Notes: generated by a model from the letters alone, not told the origin. DNA of 64,000 nt from an uncultured Collinsella sp. (GCA_902495355.1 CABUWV010000009.1:52240-116239); one strand, 5' to 3'. Positions 26,241-35,664 are shown, numbered from the stretch's first letter. Translations and numbers: made by a program.

Positions 26241-27221
26241 TTAGAGGCCGAGCATCGGCTCCAGAACGAAGAAGTATGCGAGCACCACGATGCCCAGAAT
26301 GATGCGATAGACGCCGAAGCACTTAAAGTCGTGACGGCGGACGAAGCCCATGAGCCACTTGATGGCGATGAGCGACACCACAAAGGCCACAACGCAGCCC
26401 ACGCCCAGGATAGCGACCTCGTTGGCGCCGAACGTACCGCCCTTGATGAAATACTTGACCAGCTTGAGCGCACTCGCGCCAAACATGACAGGGATGGCCA
26501 GGAAGAACGTAAACTTGGACGCCACCGAACGCGTGCAGCCCAAAAGCAGGCCGCCGATGATGGTGGAACCGGAGCGCGACGTGCCCGGAATCAGCGAGAG
26601 CACCTGGAAGCATCCGATGCCCAGTGCGGTCTTCCAACTCAGGTCCTCGAGCGTGGTGATGGAACCAAAGTCCAGATCCTCGTCCTCGTCATCGTCCTCG
26701 GCAACATCTGCCGCGGGCGCCGCAAAGTGTGCACCGGCGGGACGTCCACCCGACACCACAGCACGCGAACCAAACGAACCGGCAACGGCCATTTCCTCGC
26801 GCTTGCTCGCGCGCCAGTTCTCGATCACGATAAACAACACGCCGTACACAATGAGCGCCAGCGCCACGACGGGAGCATTGTAGAAATGCTCCTCCATCCA
26901 GTCGTTGAGCGGCAGACCGATCGCCGCCGCAGGAATGCAGCCGAGCACAATCTTGCCCCACAGCACCCAGGTGTCGCGACGGCCCTCCTTGCCCTTGCTG
27001 GGCGAGAACGGATTGAGCTCATGGAAGAACAGCACACAGACGGCCAGAATGGCACCGAGCTGAATCACGACCAGGAACATATTCCAGAACGTCTCGCTCA
27101 CGTTCATCTTGACGAACTCGTCCACCAAGATCATGTGACCGGTCGACGAAACAGGCAGCCATTCGGTGATGCCCTCGACTAGGCCCATGAAGGCAGATTT
27201 TAGAAGCTCGATAATATCCAA
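26241..27221 (-). CDS. uppP: undecaprenyl-diphosphatase UppP/BacA with hydrophilic insert
   Basis: 326 aa from a TTG at 27221, with GAGGGGG 5 nt upstream and conserved sequence beginning at once (DIIELLKSAFMGLVEGITE). Recycles the lipid carrier for cell-wall synthesis. Catalytic motifs: E16 and E20 in LVEGITEWLPVSSTGH, and PGTSRSGST with R216. About seven hydrophobic segments. Residues about 140-190 are a hydrophilic loop ending in an acidic run (EDDDEDEDLD), not present in ordinary UppP of about 270 aa. Single gene with its own terminator. Confidence 0.93.
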   Translation of the reverse strand: MDIIELLKSAFMGLVEGITEWLPVSSTGHMILVDEFVKMNVSETFWNMFLVVIQLGAILAVCVLFFHELNPFSPSKGKEGRRDTWVLWGKIVLGCIPAAAIGLPLNDWMEEHFYNAPVVALALIVYGVLFIVIENWRASKREEMAVAGSFGSRAVVSGGRPAGAHFAAPAADVAEDDDEDEDLDFGSITTLEDLSWKTALGIGCFQVLSLIPGTSRSGSTIIGGLLLGCTRSVASKFTFFLAIPVMFGASALKLVKYFIKGGTFGANEVAILGVGCVVAFVVSLIAIKWLMGFVRRHDFKCFGVYRIILGIVVLAYFFVLEPMLGL

Positions 27222-27469
27222 AGGGACCCCCTCGTTAGACACCCGCCGATATTGTTCTGCGGACGGTGCGGGCGATGTCCCATTATCAACCGTTGGCGGC
27301 GCGCCTGCGCCTACCCTTACCAAAAAACTCGCCCGTTCACAGAATTGCGAGCGGTCAAACCCAAATCCTTGGGTATAACTGCAACAAGATAAAGTGTCCG
27401 GCGGCCGACGCGCCCGCGCCCGCCCGATGCACGAGCCCCGCGCCCGTGCGATAGACCAAGGAGGAAACC

Positions 27470-27907
27470 ATGAACGAGGGCTACACCAAGGTATTTGTTT
27501 CACTCGACGGTACTGAGCAGCAGGATTTTGTGCTCGCACGCGCCATCAAGGTCGCCGCGAACAACGGCGCCAAGCTAATCATCGGCCACGTTATCGATTC
27601 CACGGCGCTCGAGAGCGCCGGTTCCTATCCGGTCGATCTGGTCAACGGCCTAGAGGAAGCATTTAAGAACTCCATCGCCAAGCAGCTCGAAGAGGCCAAG
27701 GCCAATCCCGACATTCCCGAGGTCGAGGTCATGATTCGCGCCGGCCGCATTCGCGAGACGCTCAAGGACGAGATGCTCGACGTGGTCAAGCCCGACCTGG
27801 TGCTCTGCGGCGCCCGCGGCCTGTCCTCGATCAAGTATGCGCTGCTGGGTTCGATTTCGACGTTCCTGCTGCGCAACACGGACTGCGACATTCTGGTCGT
27901 GAAGTAG
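27470..27907 (+). CDS. universal stress protein, UspA family
   Basis: 145 aa, one Usp domain. Begins with the KVFVSLDGTEQQD strand-loop and ends with the nucleotide-binding stretch GARGLSSIKYALLGSISTFLLRN, close to the G-2x-G-9x-G(S/T) ATP motif. Stress-related role by family. AAGGAGG upstream. Followed by a long hairpin and a terminator. Confidence 0.92.
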   Translation: MNEGYTKVFVSLDGTEQQDFVLARAIKVAANNGAKLIIGHVIDSTALESAGSYPVDLVNGLEEAFKNSIAKQLEEAKANPDIPEVEVMIRAGRIRETLKDEMLDVVKPDLVLCGARGLSSIKYALLGSISTFLLRNTDCDILVVK

Positions 27908-27920
27908 GTTCCTTCCCGCC

Positions 27921-28011
27921 GGCGCAAGGCCTGCGGGGTTATCACGCCGACGTCCTCGCCGCTTCGCGGCTGCGGGATGTCGGCTTAGATAACCCCTCCC
28001 GGCCTTGCGCC
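27921..28011 (+). ncRNA. 91-nt nested hairpin after the usp gene (candidate structured RNA)
   Basis: Successive stems: 27921-27931 with 28001-28011 (11 bp), 27935-27943 with 27988-27996 (9 bp), 27946-27951 with 27979-27984 (6 bp) and 27958-27962 with 27966-27970 (5 bp). The bases between stems are small internal loops. It starts 14 nt after the stop of the stress gene and precedes a separate terminator. Confidence 0.55.
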
Positions 28012-28051
28012 TTCGTCACCGCACTTCAACGAGTTGGCTGATAAAAGATGG

Positions 28052-28082
28052 CGTGCCGCCCCGATTGGGGCGGCACGTTTTT
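28052..28082 (+). terminator. terminator of the usp gene
   Basis: 11-bp perfect stem 28052-28062 with 28067-28077, loop GATT, then five T. Confidence 0.92.
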
Positions 28083-28160
28083 GTTATGGGGGATTCATTT
28101 GAGCCCCATAGTTGTGTTCACGTTCGGGAACATTGCCGTCCGCACCGCAAGACGGCCCGT

Positions 28161-29204
28161 CTACTCAAAGTATTGGAACTTGTTCGTCGAGAAGGCGAAT
28201 GTTACGACGAAGCCTTTGCCGGGACCGGATGCTACGGTGACGTCGATGCCCATCTTGGAGCACAGGCGCGCCACCAGGTAGAGGCCGATGCCCGTTGCAC
28301 GCTTGGTGGTGCGGCCGTTGTCGCCGGTAAAGCCCTTCTCGAACACACGCGGCAGGTCGGCCGCGCTCACGCCGCAGCCGTTGTCCGCGACGGTAAGCTC
28401 GATGCGCTCGCTCGCCAGGCCCTCGTCCAGCAACGCACCCGAAAACACGATCTTTGCGCCGTCCTCACGCGCATATTTTATGCTGTTCTGAATGAGCTGG
28501 CCCAGAATAAACTCGAGCCACTTCTCGTCGGTAAAGACCTCAAAGTCGAGGTTCTCGCACACCGGAGCCACGTGCGCCGCGATGAGCTCGCGGGCGTTGG
28601 CTTTAATCGCACCCGTCACCAGAGCCTTGAGGTTCCAGCGTCGAATCAGGTAATCGCGCTCCACAACCTCCGAGCGCGCGTAGTACAGCGCCTGGTCGAT
28701 ATAGCGCTCCACGCGAGCCAGCTCGCGACCGAGGTCATCTACGCGCGACAGGTCATCTTCGCTGCCGTCCAGGTTTTCCAAAATCAGATGGGCTGCTGCC
28801 AGGGGCAGCTTGGCCTCGTGGACCCAGCTCTCGATATAGTCGCGGTAGTCATCGGTCTGGCGCCGGCCTTCCGCCACCTCATCGCATGCCGCCTTGCCCA
28901 CCCGGCGCAAGACCTCGTACTCGAGCTCGCCCTCGGCATAGGTCGGGCATTGCACCATCTCCTGCACCCATGCGGGACTCTCGAGCTCCTCGGCCGCACG
29001 CTCCAGCTGGCGCAGAAAACGACGACGGCGCGCGTACTCGATCACGATGCCGAGCATACCAAAGATAAAGGACACACCAACCGCCACGACCACGATAGAA
29101 ACGGGTGCGCCGGCGACCGTCAGCACAAAGCAGCTCAGCAGCACACCGCACGTCCACACGGCGACGGGAAGCAGCGCATCTTTAAAGAACTTGCCAAACG
29201 ACAT
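28161..29204 (-). CDS. sensor histidine kinase, BceS/GraS-like
   Basis: 347 aa. Two adjacent N-terminal membrane helices (about 10-30 and 36-56) with almost no extracellular loop, then a coiled linker, the H-box ESWVHEAKLPL with the phospho-accepting histidine, the N-box (QLIQNSIKYA) and G-boxes (DNGCGV, GIGLYLV). The WVHE-x-K-x-PL form is typical of intramembrane-sensing kinases that respond to cell-wall antibiotics. Partner regulator is 9 nt upstream in the same operon. The usual ABC transporter is not adjacent. Confidence 0.92.
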   Translation of the reverse strand: MSFGKFFKDALLPVAVWTCGVLLSCFVLTVAGAPVSIVVVAVGVSFIFGMLGIVIEYARRRRFLRQLERAAEELESPAWVQEMVQCPTYAEGELEYEVLRRVGKAACDEVAEGRRQTDDYRDYIESWVHEAKLPLAAAHLILENLDGSEDDLSRVDDLGRELARVERYIDQALYYARSEVVERDYLIRRWNLKALVTGAIKANARELIAAHVAPVCENLDFEVFTDEKWLEFILGQLIQNSIKYAREDGAKIVFSGALLDEGLASERIELTVADNGCGVSAADLPRVFEKGFTGDNGRTTKRATGIGLYLVARLCSKMGIDVTVASGPGKGFVVTFAFSTNKFQYFE

Positions 29205-29213
29205 AGCCGGCCC

Positions 29214-29885
29214 CTAGACCGAATAGCCCTGGCCGCGGTGCGTCGTCAAATACCCCTTGATGCCGATTTTTTCGAGCGTGGTGCGCAGGCGGTTGATGTT
29301 GACGGTGAGCGTATTGTCGTCCACGAAGGCGTCGGAGTCCCACAGGTCCTGCATGATGGCCGAGCGCGAGACGATCTTGCCCGCGCGGCTCAGAAGCAGC
29401 GAGAGAATACGCAGCTCGTTTTTGGTGAGCTCGGTACTGATGCCGGTTTGCATGTTGGTGACCATGGAGCGAGCGAGATCGAGCTCCAGTCCCTTGTGGA
29501 CAAGTGTGCTGCGCTCGCCCGCCGTCGCGGTGCGACGCAGCAAGGCATTGATGCGCGCCACGAGCACACGGGCGCTGTAGGGCTTGGGAACAAAGTCGTC
29601 CGCGCCGAGCGTCATGGCCATGACCTCGTCGATCTCGGTCGTGCGCGACGTGAGGACGATGATGGGAACCTCTGATTCGCGACGAACCTCGTGGCAGATA
29701 TGCTGGCCGTCCTTGACGGGAAGCGTGAGGTCGAGCAGCACCAGGTCGGGCGCGGCGGCGAGAATATCGCACGAGACATGCTCAAACGATTCGCAGGCCT
29801 CGATTTCAAACCCGGCGCGGGCAAGGATGTCGGCAAGCTCGCGACGAATGGGTTCGTCGTCCTCAACGATATAGATCAGCGCCAT
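29214..29885 (-). CDS. OmpR/PhoB family response regulator
   Basis: 223 aa. Receiver domain with acidic pocket (VEDDE), phospho-aspartate in LVLLDLTLP and lysine in FVPKPYS; winged-helix effector domain at about 125-223 (TKNELRILSLLLSR, VNINRLRTTL, GQGYSV). The ATG at 29885 is preceded by GAGGGGAG. Forms a two-component system with the kinase gene directly downstream. Confidence 0.94.
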   Translation of the reverse strand: MALIYIVEDDEPIRRELADILARAGFEIEACESFEHVSCDILAAAPDLVLLDLTLPVKDGQHICHEVRRESEVPIIVLTSRTTEIDEVMAMTLGADDFVPKPYSARVLVARINALLRRTATAGERSTLVHKGLELDLARSMVTNMQTGISTELTKNELRILSLLLSRAGKIVSRSAIMQDLWDSDAFVDDNTLTVNINRLRTTLEKIGIKGYLTTHRGQGYSV

Positions 29886-30029
29886 GGATTCCGCTCCCCT
29901 CTTGGTTGTCTTGCCACCATTATGGCTGCGAAACTGCAGGTGCGCGCCACGCACGTCGCCAAGGTGACAGAACTGTTCGCGAGCGGGGGCGTTTTGTCCG
30001 TCTTACGCTCGCGACGGGAACGGGGACCA

Positions 30030-30066
30030 AAATGATTATTAAATCCCCGTCCCAGAATAATCATTT
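30030..30066. repeat. REP-like palindrome (AAATGATTATT type)
   Basis: 11-bp stem, 30030-30040 with 30056-30066, loop containing CCCCGTCCC. Its right end overlaps the stop codon of the gene at 30065. Confidence 0.75.
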
Positions 30067-30772
30067 AGCGGCGGGCACGGAGCTTTTCGTAGCCTTCGGC
30101 GAAGAAGGCGACCGTGGCGGCGTCGGCCTCGGTGGCGTTCGTCTCGGTCGCGGGGACCACGCCGTGCTCGTCGCTCACCAGGAACAGCGCGCCCTTGAGC
30201 TGAGCGGGGATGTCTACGCGCGTGACCGGGATGCCCTTGGTCTGGGCCAGCTGCTCGATGAGCGTCGCCGTGCCGCACAGGCACTCGTCCGCTGGCGCCA
30301 CAAAGGCAAGCTCGCCGTTATCGACGGCGGCGAGCAGCTCGGGCGCCACGCCGGTTTCGTCGGCCTCGGAGCGGGCCTCGGCGGAGCGGGCGCGTAGCGC
30401 CTTGGCCGACGTATCGGTTAGCGGCTCGTACTCCCCCACCGTCATGGCGGCGTTGCCGTTGACGTCGATCACCAGCATGAGCACGCCGTCGCGTGCGGTG
30501 TAATCGCCCTCGGCAAGCGACCACTCAACGTGCTGCTTGGCCCAGCTGAGCATGTTATGGGTAAGCGGCTCGCCCTGCACCAAGCGCTCGGACAGTGCGC
30601 GAATGTGGCGGTTGAGCATGGGTACCTTTTTGTTGGACATGCGCCAACGGCAGACAAGCGCGGGCTTGTCGAGCGTAAACTTCTCGACCGCCTCCTGATT
30701 GGCGCAAAAGTCCTCGTACGCACGCTGATCCTCGGCATTGCCAAACAGCTCGGCATCATCAATCTGGGGCAT
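30065..30772 (-). CDS. protein of unknown function
   Basis: 235 aa from ATG 30772, which has AAAGG 7 nt upstream; upstream in-frame starts are weaker. Soluble, acidic, no membrane segment. Features: CRWRMSNKKVPMLNRHIRALSERL early on, a central strand-rich region (VLMLVIDVNGNAAMTVGEYEP), and a C-terminal half with VAPADECLCGTATLIEQL. I do not recognise the family. A terminator separates it from purH, so it is probably monocistronic. Confidence 0.75.
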   Translation of the reverse strand: MPQIDDAELFGNAEDQRAYEDFCANQEAVEKFTLDKPALVCRWRMSNKKVPMLNRHIRALSERLVQGEPLTHNMLSWAKQHVEWSLAEGDYTARDGVLMLVIDVNGNAAMTVGEYEPLTDTSAKALRARSAEARSEADETGVAPELLAAVDNGELAFVAPADECLCGTATLIEQLAQTKGIPVTRVDIPAQLKGALFLVSDEHGVVPATETNATEADAATVAFFAEGYEKLRARR

Positions 30773-30813
30773 GGTCATACCTTTCGTGTTAGTCATTCCG
30801 TCCTCTTATACCA

Positions 30814-30848
30814 AAAAGACGGCCCTCCAAACGGAGCAGCCGTCTTTT
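30814..30848 (-). terminator. terminator of purH
   Basis: 10-bp stem 30814-30823 with 30839-30848 flanked by A and T runs on both strands; 30 nt after the purH stop. Confidence 0.88.
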
Positions 30849-30877
30849 GCGGAGATTATTTTGTCCCAAGGCGGAAC

Positions 30878-32485
30878 TTAGTGGCGGAAGTGGCGAGCGC
30901 CCGTAAACACCATAGCAATATTGTGCTCATTGCAGGCCTGGATGCTCTCGTCGTCGCGCTTGGAGCCGCCGGGCTGGATGATGCAGGTCACGCCGTGTGC
31001 AGCAAGAACGTCGACGTTGTCGCGGAACGGGAAGAACGCGTCGCTTGCACAGGCAAAGCCGCCCTTCTCCACGCCCTCGCGCTCGCAGAAGTCCTCGGCG
31101 CGCTCGCAGGCAAGCAGCGCAGAGTCAACGCGGTTAGGCTGACCCGGGCCCATGCCAATGCCGGCCTTGCCCTTGGAAACCAAGATAGCGTTGGACTTAA
31201 CGCCCTTGCAGACCTTCCAGGCAAACTCGAGCTCGGCCATCTCGGCGTCGGTGGGCTTGCGGTCGGTGGGGAACGTAAAGGTCGCGGGATCCTCGGTCAC
31301 GTGGTCGACTTCCTGCACCAGCATGCCGCCGTCGATGGAGCGCAGCTCCACCTGGGCGCCGTGGTCCACGCCGCCGGTGGCCAGCACGCGCAGGTTGGGG
31401 CGCTTGGCCATGCGCTCGAGCGCCTCGTCGGTGTAGGTCGGGGCGATGATAACCTCGACGAACTGCTTGTTCTGATCGGCAAAGTGCTCGACCAGCTCAT
31501 AGGGAACCTCGCGGTTGCAGGCAATGATGCCGCCGAAGGCGCTCTTGGGATCGCAGGCGAAGGCGCGGTCGTAAGCGGACGTAATGTCCTCGGCAACGGC
31601 GGAGCCGCAGGGGTTCTGGTGCTTGAGAATCACGCAGGCCGGCTCGTCGAACTCGCGGACCAGGTTCCAAGCGGCATCGGCATCCAGATAGTTGTTGTAG
31701 CTGAGCGGCTTGCCCTGGATCTGCTCGGAGCCAACGAGCGGGAACTGCGAGCTCGCGGTGTTCTCGCAGCCCTCGGCAAAGCGGTAGACCGTAGCCTTCT
31801 GCTGCGGGTTCTCGCCATAGCGCAGGTCGTCGACCTTCTCCAGCGAGATCTCGAGCTTGGCAGAGGTGTCCGCCACGTCGCTTGCCTGGGCGGCAAGCCA
31901 ACGGGAGATAGCCGTGTCGTAGGCGGCGGTGGTCTGGTAGACCTTCACCTGCAGGCGACGACGGATGGAAAGCGTGGTGCAGCCACCGGTCTCGTGCATC
32001 TCGGCCAGGACGGCATCATAGTCGGCCGGGTCGGAAATGACGGTAACGCTCGTGGCGTTCTTGGCAGCAGAGCGCAGCATGGAGGGACCGCCGATGTCAA
32101 TGTGCTCGATGGCGTCCGCGAAGGTGACCTCGGGATTGGCGACGGTCTTCTCGAACTCGTACAGGTTGACGACGACTAGATCGATCAGCTTAATGCCGTG
32201 CTGAGCGGCCTCCTGCATGTGCTGCTCGGAATCGCGGCGGGCCAGCAGCGCGCCGTGAACCTTGGGGTGCAGGGTCTTAACGCGGCCGTCCATCATCTCG
32301 GGATAGCCCGTGAACTCCTCGATGGGGGTTACGGGAACGCCCGCGTCCTCGATGGCACGAGCCGTGCCGCCCGTAGAGATGATCTCGACGCCAAAGTCAT
32401 CGACCAGCGTCCGTGCGAAATCGACGACGCCCGTCTTATCGGTAACCGAGATCAACGCGCGTGCGATCTTCACATCAGATCCCAT
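30878..32485 (-). CDS. purH: bifunctional AICAR formyltransferase/IMP cyclohydrolase
   Basis: 535 aa, typical length. Catalyses the last two steps of IMP synthesis. N-terminal cyclohydrolase domain (ALISVTDKTGVVDFARTL, GGTARAI, MMDGRVKTLHPKVHGALL) and C-terminal transformylase domain with the catalytic KHQNPCG motif and FPFRDNVD. AGGAGG precedes the ATG. Single gene; no other pur genes nearby. Confidence 0.96.
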   Translation of the reverse strand: MGSDVKIARALISVTDKTGVVDFARTLVDDFGVEIISTGGTARAIEDAGVPVTPIEEFTGYPEMMDGRVKTLHPKVHGALLARRDSEQHMQEAAQHGIKLIDLVVVNLYEFEKTVANPEVTFADAIEHIDIGGPSMLRSAAKNATSVTVISDPADYDAVLAEMHETGGCTTLSIRRRLQVKVYQTTAAYDTAISRWLAAQASDVADTSAKLEISLEKVDDLRYGENPQQKATVYRFAEGCENTASSQFPLVGSEQIQGKPLSYNNYLDADAAWNLVREFDEPACVILKHQNPCGSAVAEDITSAYDRAFACDPKSAFGGIIACNREVPYELVEHFADQNKQFVEVIIAPTYTDEALERMAKRPNLRVLATGGVDHGAQVELRSIDGGMLVQEVDHVTEDPATFTFPTDRKPTDAEMAELEFAWKVCKGVKSNAILVSKGKAGIGMGPGQPNRVDSALLACERAEDFCEREGVEKGGFACASDAFFPFRDNVDVLAAHGVTCIIQPGGSKRDDESIQACNEHNIAMVFTGARHFRH

Positions 32486-32762
32486 GCAGTCCTCCTGTCT
32501 GGTACGCCGCCGTGCTCTGTGAGTCGGTGATACGTCGATCTGCAGCGCTCGCGCAGCGGCATTGAAAATACTGATTTAATGTAGCGCATCGAGCGCATCG
32601 ATGCACCCCGCAACGGGCGCATGTGCAGAAAAAGTTTGCACGCGGAGGGGATGGGCACAGCACCGAGCACGGTGAGTTCATGGAACACAGGGGCACCATA
32701 ATTAGATGCCAATGGCGTGGTAGAACTGTGCTCGATATGCATCCGCAAAAGAAAGAGGCACC

Positions 32763-33404
32763 ATGGTCTCGCGGGTTCTCTACCGACCGTTTGATACCGA
32801 AGACTTCGACGCCATCGCGCTGATTCTGCAGCAGCTTTGGCATAACAATTCGGATAACGATGAGTACAACCGCCTTGAGGCCGCGTGCGACCTCGCCTAC
32901 TGCCTTTCGTCGTCGACGTTTTCACAGGTTGCGGTGATTGACGGCGAGGCGCGCGGCATTGCACTTGCACGCGCAGGACAGAGCTCCGGCGTCACTATCA
33001 ACGAGCATTGGATGGATACCGAACGCGCGCTGCTATCGCAGATGCGTGAGCTGGAGCCCGATGCCTGCGCCGAGTATCTTTCCTTTGTGCGCGCAACCAT
33101 CCGAACCAACAACCGCCTGCTCGAGAGCAGCCCGTTGCCGCACGACAACGAGGTCACGCTGCTTGCCGTGGATCGCGATGTCCATGGCCTGGGCGTTGGC
33201 ACGGTTCTGCTCGATGCCGCGGTCTCGCACCTGTCCTCGCTTGGAGCGACGAGGGCGCACCTGTACACCGACTCCAACTGCTCGTGGAAGTTCTACGAGC
33301 TGCACGGCTTTAAGCGCACGGCCACGCACCGCGCCAACCGCGAAGAGCGCCGTCACGACATGCCGCGCGAAAGCTTTCTCTACGAACTCGACCTAACAGC
33401 CTAA
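32763..33404 (+). CDS. GNAT family N-acetyltransferase
   Basis: 213 aa. The acetyl-CoA site is visible as VDRDVHGLGVGTVLLDAAVS (motif A, R/Q-x-x-G-x-G/A form) with the downstream LYTDSNCSWKFYELHGF stretch (motif B) common to GNAT proteins. Substrate unknown. AAAGAGG precedes the ATG. The end is followed by two palindromic elements. Confidence 0.88.
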   Translation: MVSRVLYRPFDTEDFDAIALILQQLWHNNSDNDEYNRLEAACDLAYCLSSSTFSQVAVIDGEARGIALARAGQSSGVTINEHWMDTERALLSQMRELEPDACAEYLSFVRATIRTNNRLLESSPLPHDNEVTLLAVDRDVHGLGVGTVLLDAAVSHLSSLGATRAHLYTDSNCSWKFYELHGFKRTATHRANREERRHDMPRESFLYELDLTA

Positions 33405-33408
33405 ACCC

Positions 33409-33441
33409 AGCAGTTAGGGACGTTCCTTTTGTGCCGGCACC
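33409..33441. repeat. half copy of the CGGCAGTTAGGGACGTTCC element
   Basis: CAGTTAGGGACGTTCCTTTT matches one arm of the elements at 4328 and 5447, but the second arm is replaced by TGCCGGCAC. Confidence 0.7.
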
Positions 33442-33470
33442 CCGGGACACTCCTTGGCAGCAACCGCACC

Positions 33471-33499
33471 TAGTCGTTGGAAACGTTCTTAAATGATTA
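33471..33499. repeat. REP-like palindrome (TAGTCATT type), inverted copy
   Basis: TAGTCGTT at 33471-33478 pairs with AATGATTA at 33492-33499 using two G-U pairs; the sequence is the reverse complement of the element at 12949-12977 with a few changes. GGGGACAG follows at 33506. Confidence 0.7.
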
Positions 33500-33538
33500 G
33501 TTGCTGGGGACAGTCTTCGTAGGTAGCGCGTAAAAAGG

Positions 33539-33578
33539 GGATGGGCTTTCCCCGACGGCTGTCGAGAAAAGCCCATCC
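33539..33578 (-). terminator. terminator of the DUF2207 gene
   Basis: 11-bp stem 33539-33549 with 33568-33578; CCTTTTTA follows on the minus strand. Lies 16 nt past the stop. Confidence 0.85.
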
Positions 33579-33593
33579 CATAATTTACGACCG

Positions 33594-35537
33594 TTAGAAC
33601 GTTCCGCCGCCGCCTCCGCCGACGCCGCCGCCTCCGCCGCCCGAGAAGCCGCCGCCACCGCCGCCGCTCGAGCTATCGGAACTCGAAGCCAGCTCACGGA
33701 TGCTCTCGTGATACACGTCATCGAACGAATCGAGCGGGGACTGGTTTCCGTAGTGATGGTAGTACCACCAGTAGCAGGGATAATTGTCGTAGAAACCGTC
33801 GGCCTCGCGCACCTCGGGAGGAACAGCCTCGGCAAGCTGACGCAGGACTTCCTTCGAAACGCCAAGCGCCGCGCCCATCACCAGAAGTTTATTCCATAGG
33901 ACCAAATCGCCGGGGACGGCTTCCTTTAGACGCGTGAAGTCCTCGAGCCAATGCTTAAGCGCCTTGCAGCGAGCCGCCACCTCGGCGCCCTCCGGCGTAA
34001 AGCGGCGGAACGTAAGGCCCACGCCAATACCCACCAGCACAATCGGCACCGAGATAACCGCGGCGATAATGTTCGCCTGCGCGCCGTCGGTAAAGAAGAT
34101 GGATCCCACGGGAACAAAAGCGATCAGAATACCAAGAACCAGGCAAAACACCATTGCAACAATGCCGTCCGAGGCAACGTACTCGCTATCGGCCAGCTTG
34201 CCCTTAACGGTGTTCTGATAGTCCTCGAGCTTATCACCCACGGGTGTAGCGTGCTGTTTGACGTAGTGCTGCAGCTCGTCGAACGTGCGCGAGCGATCGC
34301 CGTTCTCGTCAGGCTTAGCACCGGCAAAGAAGACCTTGAGCACCATGTGGTCAATGCCCTTGGCCGACTTCCAGCCCGCATCGCTCACCGTCACGCGATA
34401 CGTCTGCTCTTCTTTTTCACGCCCCAACAGACCCTTCTTGGCCTTGGTCACGGTCGCCTGCTCCAGCTTGATCACACGGTCGTCAGTGAGCTTCATGAGC
34501 GTGGCGATATATGCCTGATCGGGCACCTCGTTCCAGCTCATAAGGGCCGAAAGCACGGCGGGATGGTCGGCCGAGGGCACATCGCGGAAATATTCGTCCT
34601 GGAAAAGCGGCTTGGGCTTGCGCTTGCGCAGCTTGAGCATAACGATTGTGCCGGTAAAGGCCACCGCCGCAACAACACTTAGCACGGCAAGTGCATTGGC
34701 AATCATGCGAGCGTGAGCGCGGCGGGCGTTAGCTTCGTCGGCCCATTCCTTCTCTTCGCTCAGGATCGTTGACATGCGCTCTTCGCCCGAGGCGGCAAGC
34801 TGCGGCACCCAGTCGCTGGGGAAGGCGATGCGTGCCTCGGCGAATTCGCCCTGATGCACACAGGAAATGGTATAGGTGACCATGGGCTCGTCCTCATCGA
34901 GCGACACGTCGCCCGTCAGCGGACCGTGGCCCCATGCGCGGAAGTTATCGCCTTTGACGGCCGCCGTCCCGGCAGCGGCATTTGCGAAGCGCACTTCCAT
35001 CTCGACATCGTCGGAATCCGCAGACCAGCCGTCGCCCACGAACTTCCAGTAGAGCTCGGCGGTATCGGCCCAGTTCATAACCGCACCGGTCATGGTGTAG
35101 CTCACGTAATAGATCGCGCTGTCGCCGCTCTCGTGAGGGCTGAAAACCTTGATCTTTACGCCGTCACCGGTCTGTTCGACCGTATAGACGCCGGAGTCAC
35201 CCTTGTTCGCGCTATCGACTTCGTTAAACGCGGTGTCGTCTTCCTCGACGCTCAGCACATTGATACCCGCCGCGCCGCCCTGCTGGTTAGATCCTGTATT
35301 GATCTCCCAAAACACGCCGTTGATGTCGTCGTCGAAATCAAACTGGCGTCCCTCGACGACGGTCAACGAGCCGTCGGCCTCGACCGTGGCGCCGATATAG
35401 GTTTGGGTCATGGAGTAGCCGTCGGCACGTGCTACGGCGGGCAACAGCAGCAGTGCGCACGCGACGAGCGCACAAATGGAAGCAAATCGCGCAAACGGGC
35501 GGCGCTGCCGGCTGACTTTGGCGGCGAGGGTGTTCAT
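33594..35537 (-). CDS. DUF2207 domain membrane protein with Gly-rich C-terminus
   Basis: 647 aa from the ATG at 35537 (AAAGGA upstream). A signal peptide (RRPFARFASICALVACALLLL...ARA) leads into an extracellular beta-rich DUF2207 domain (about 35-260), a membrane helix near 285-310, a cytoplasmic region, two more hydrophobic segments near 480-535, and an end made almost only of Gly with Ser, Val and Phe. This matches the YciQ-like DUF2207 family, of unknown function and common in actinobacteria. Monocistronic. Confidence 0.88.
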   Translation of the reverse strand: MNTLAAKVSRQRRPFARFASICALVACALLLLPAVARADGYSMTQTYIGATVEADGSLTVVEGRQFDFDDDINGVFWEINTGSNQQGGAAGINVLSVEEDDTAFNEVDSANKGDSGVYTVEQTGDGVKIKVFSPHESGDSAIYYVSYTMTGAVMNWADTAELYWKFVGDGWSADSDDVEMEVRFANAAAGTAAVKGDNFRAWGHGPLTGDVSLDEDEPMVTYTISCVHQGEFAEARIAFPSDWVPQLAASGEERMSTILSEEKEWADEANARRAHARMIANALAVLSVVAAVAFTGTIVMLKLRKRKPKPLFQDEYFRDVPSADHPAVLSALMSWNEVPDQAYIATLMKLTDDRVIKLEQATVTKAKKGLLGREKEEQTYRVTVSDAGWKSAKGIDHMVLKVFFAGAKPDENGDRSRTFDELQHYVKQHATPVGDKLEDYQNTVKGKLADSEYVASDGIVAMVFCLVLGILIAFVPVGSIFFTDGAQANIIAAVISVPIVLVGIGVGLTFRRFTPEGAEVAARCKALKHWLEDFTRLKEAVPGDLVLWNKLLVMGAALGVSKEVLRQLAEAVPPEVREADGFYDNYPCYWWYYHHYGNQSPLDSFDDVYHESIRELASSSDSSSGGGGGGFSGGGGGGVGGGGGGTF

Positions 35538-35664
35538 AGGCACATCCTTTGTCTGTAAAACCAACAGCGCCATTGTCCCACGTTTGCGGGTACGCATGAC
35601 GAACATCTAGGCGACCGGAGCGCCAAACGGGATGAAAGTCACGCCCGCACCCCGGCACTTGGAA

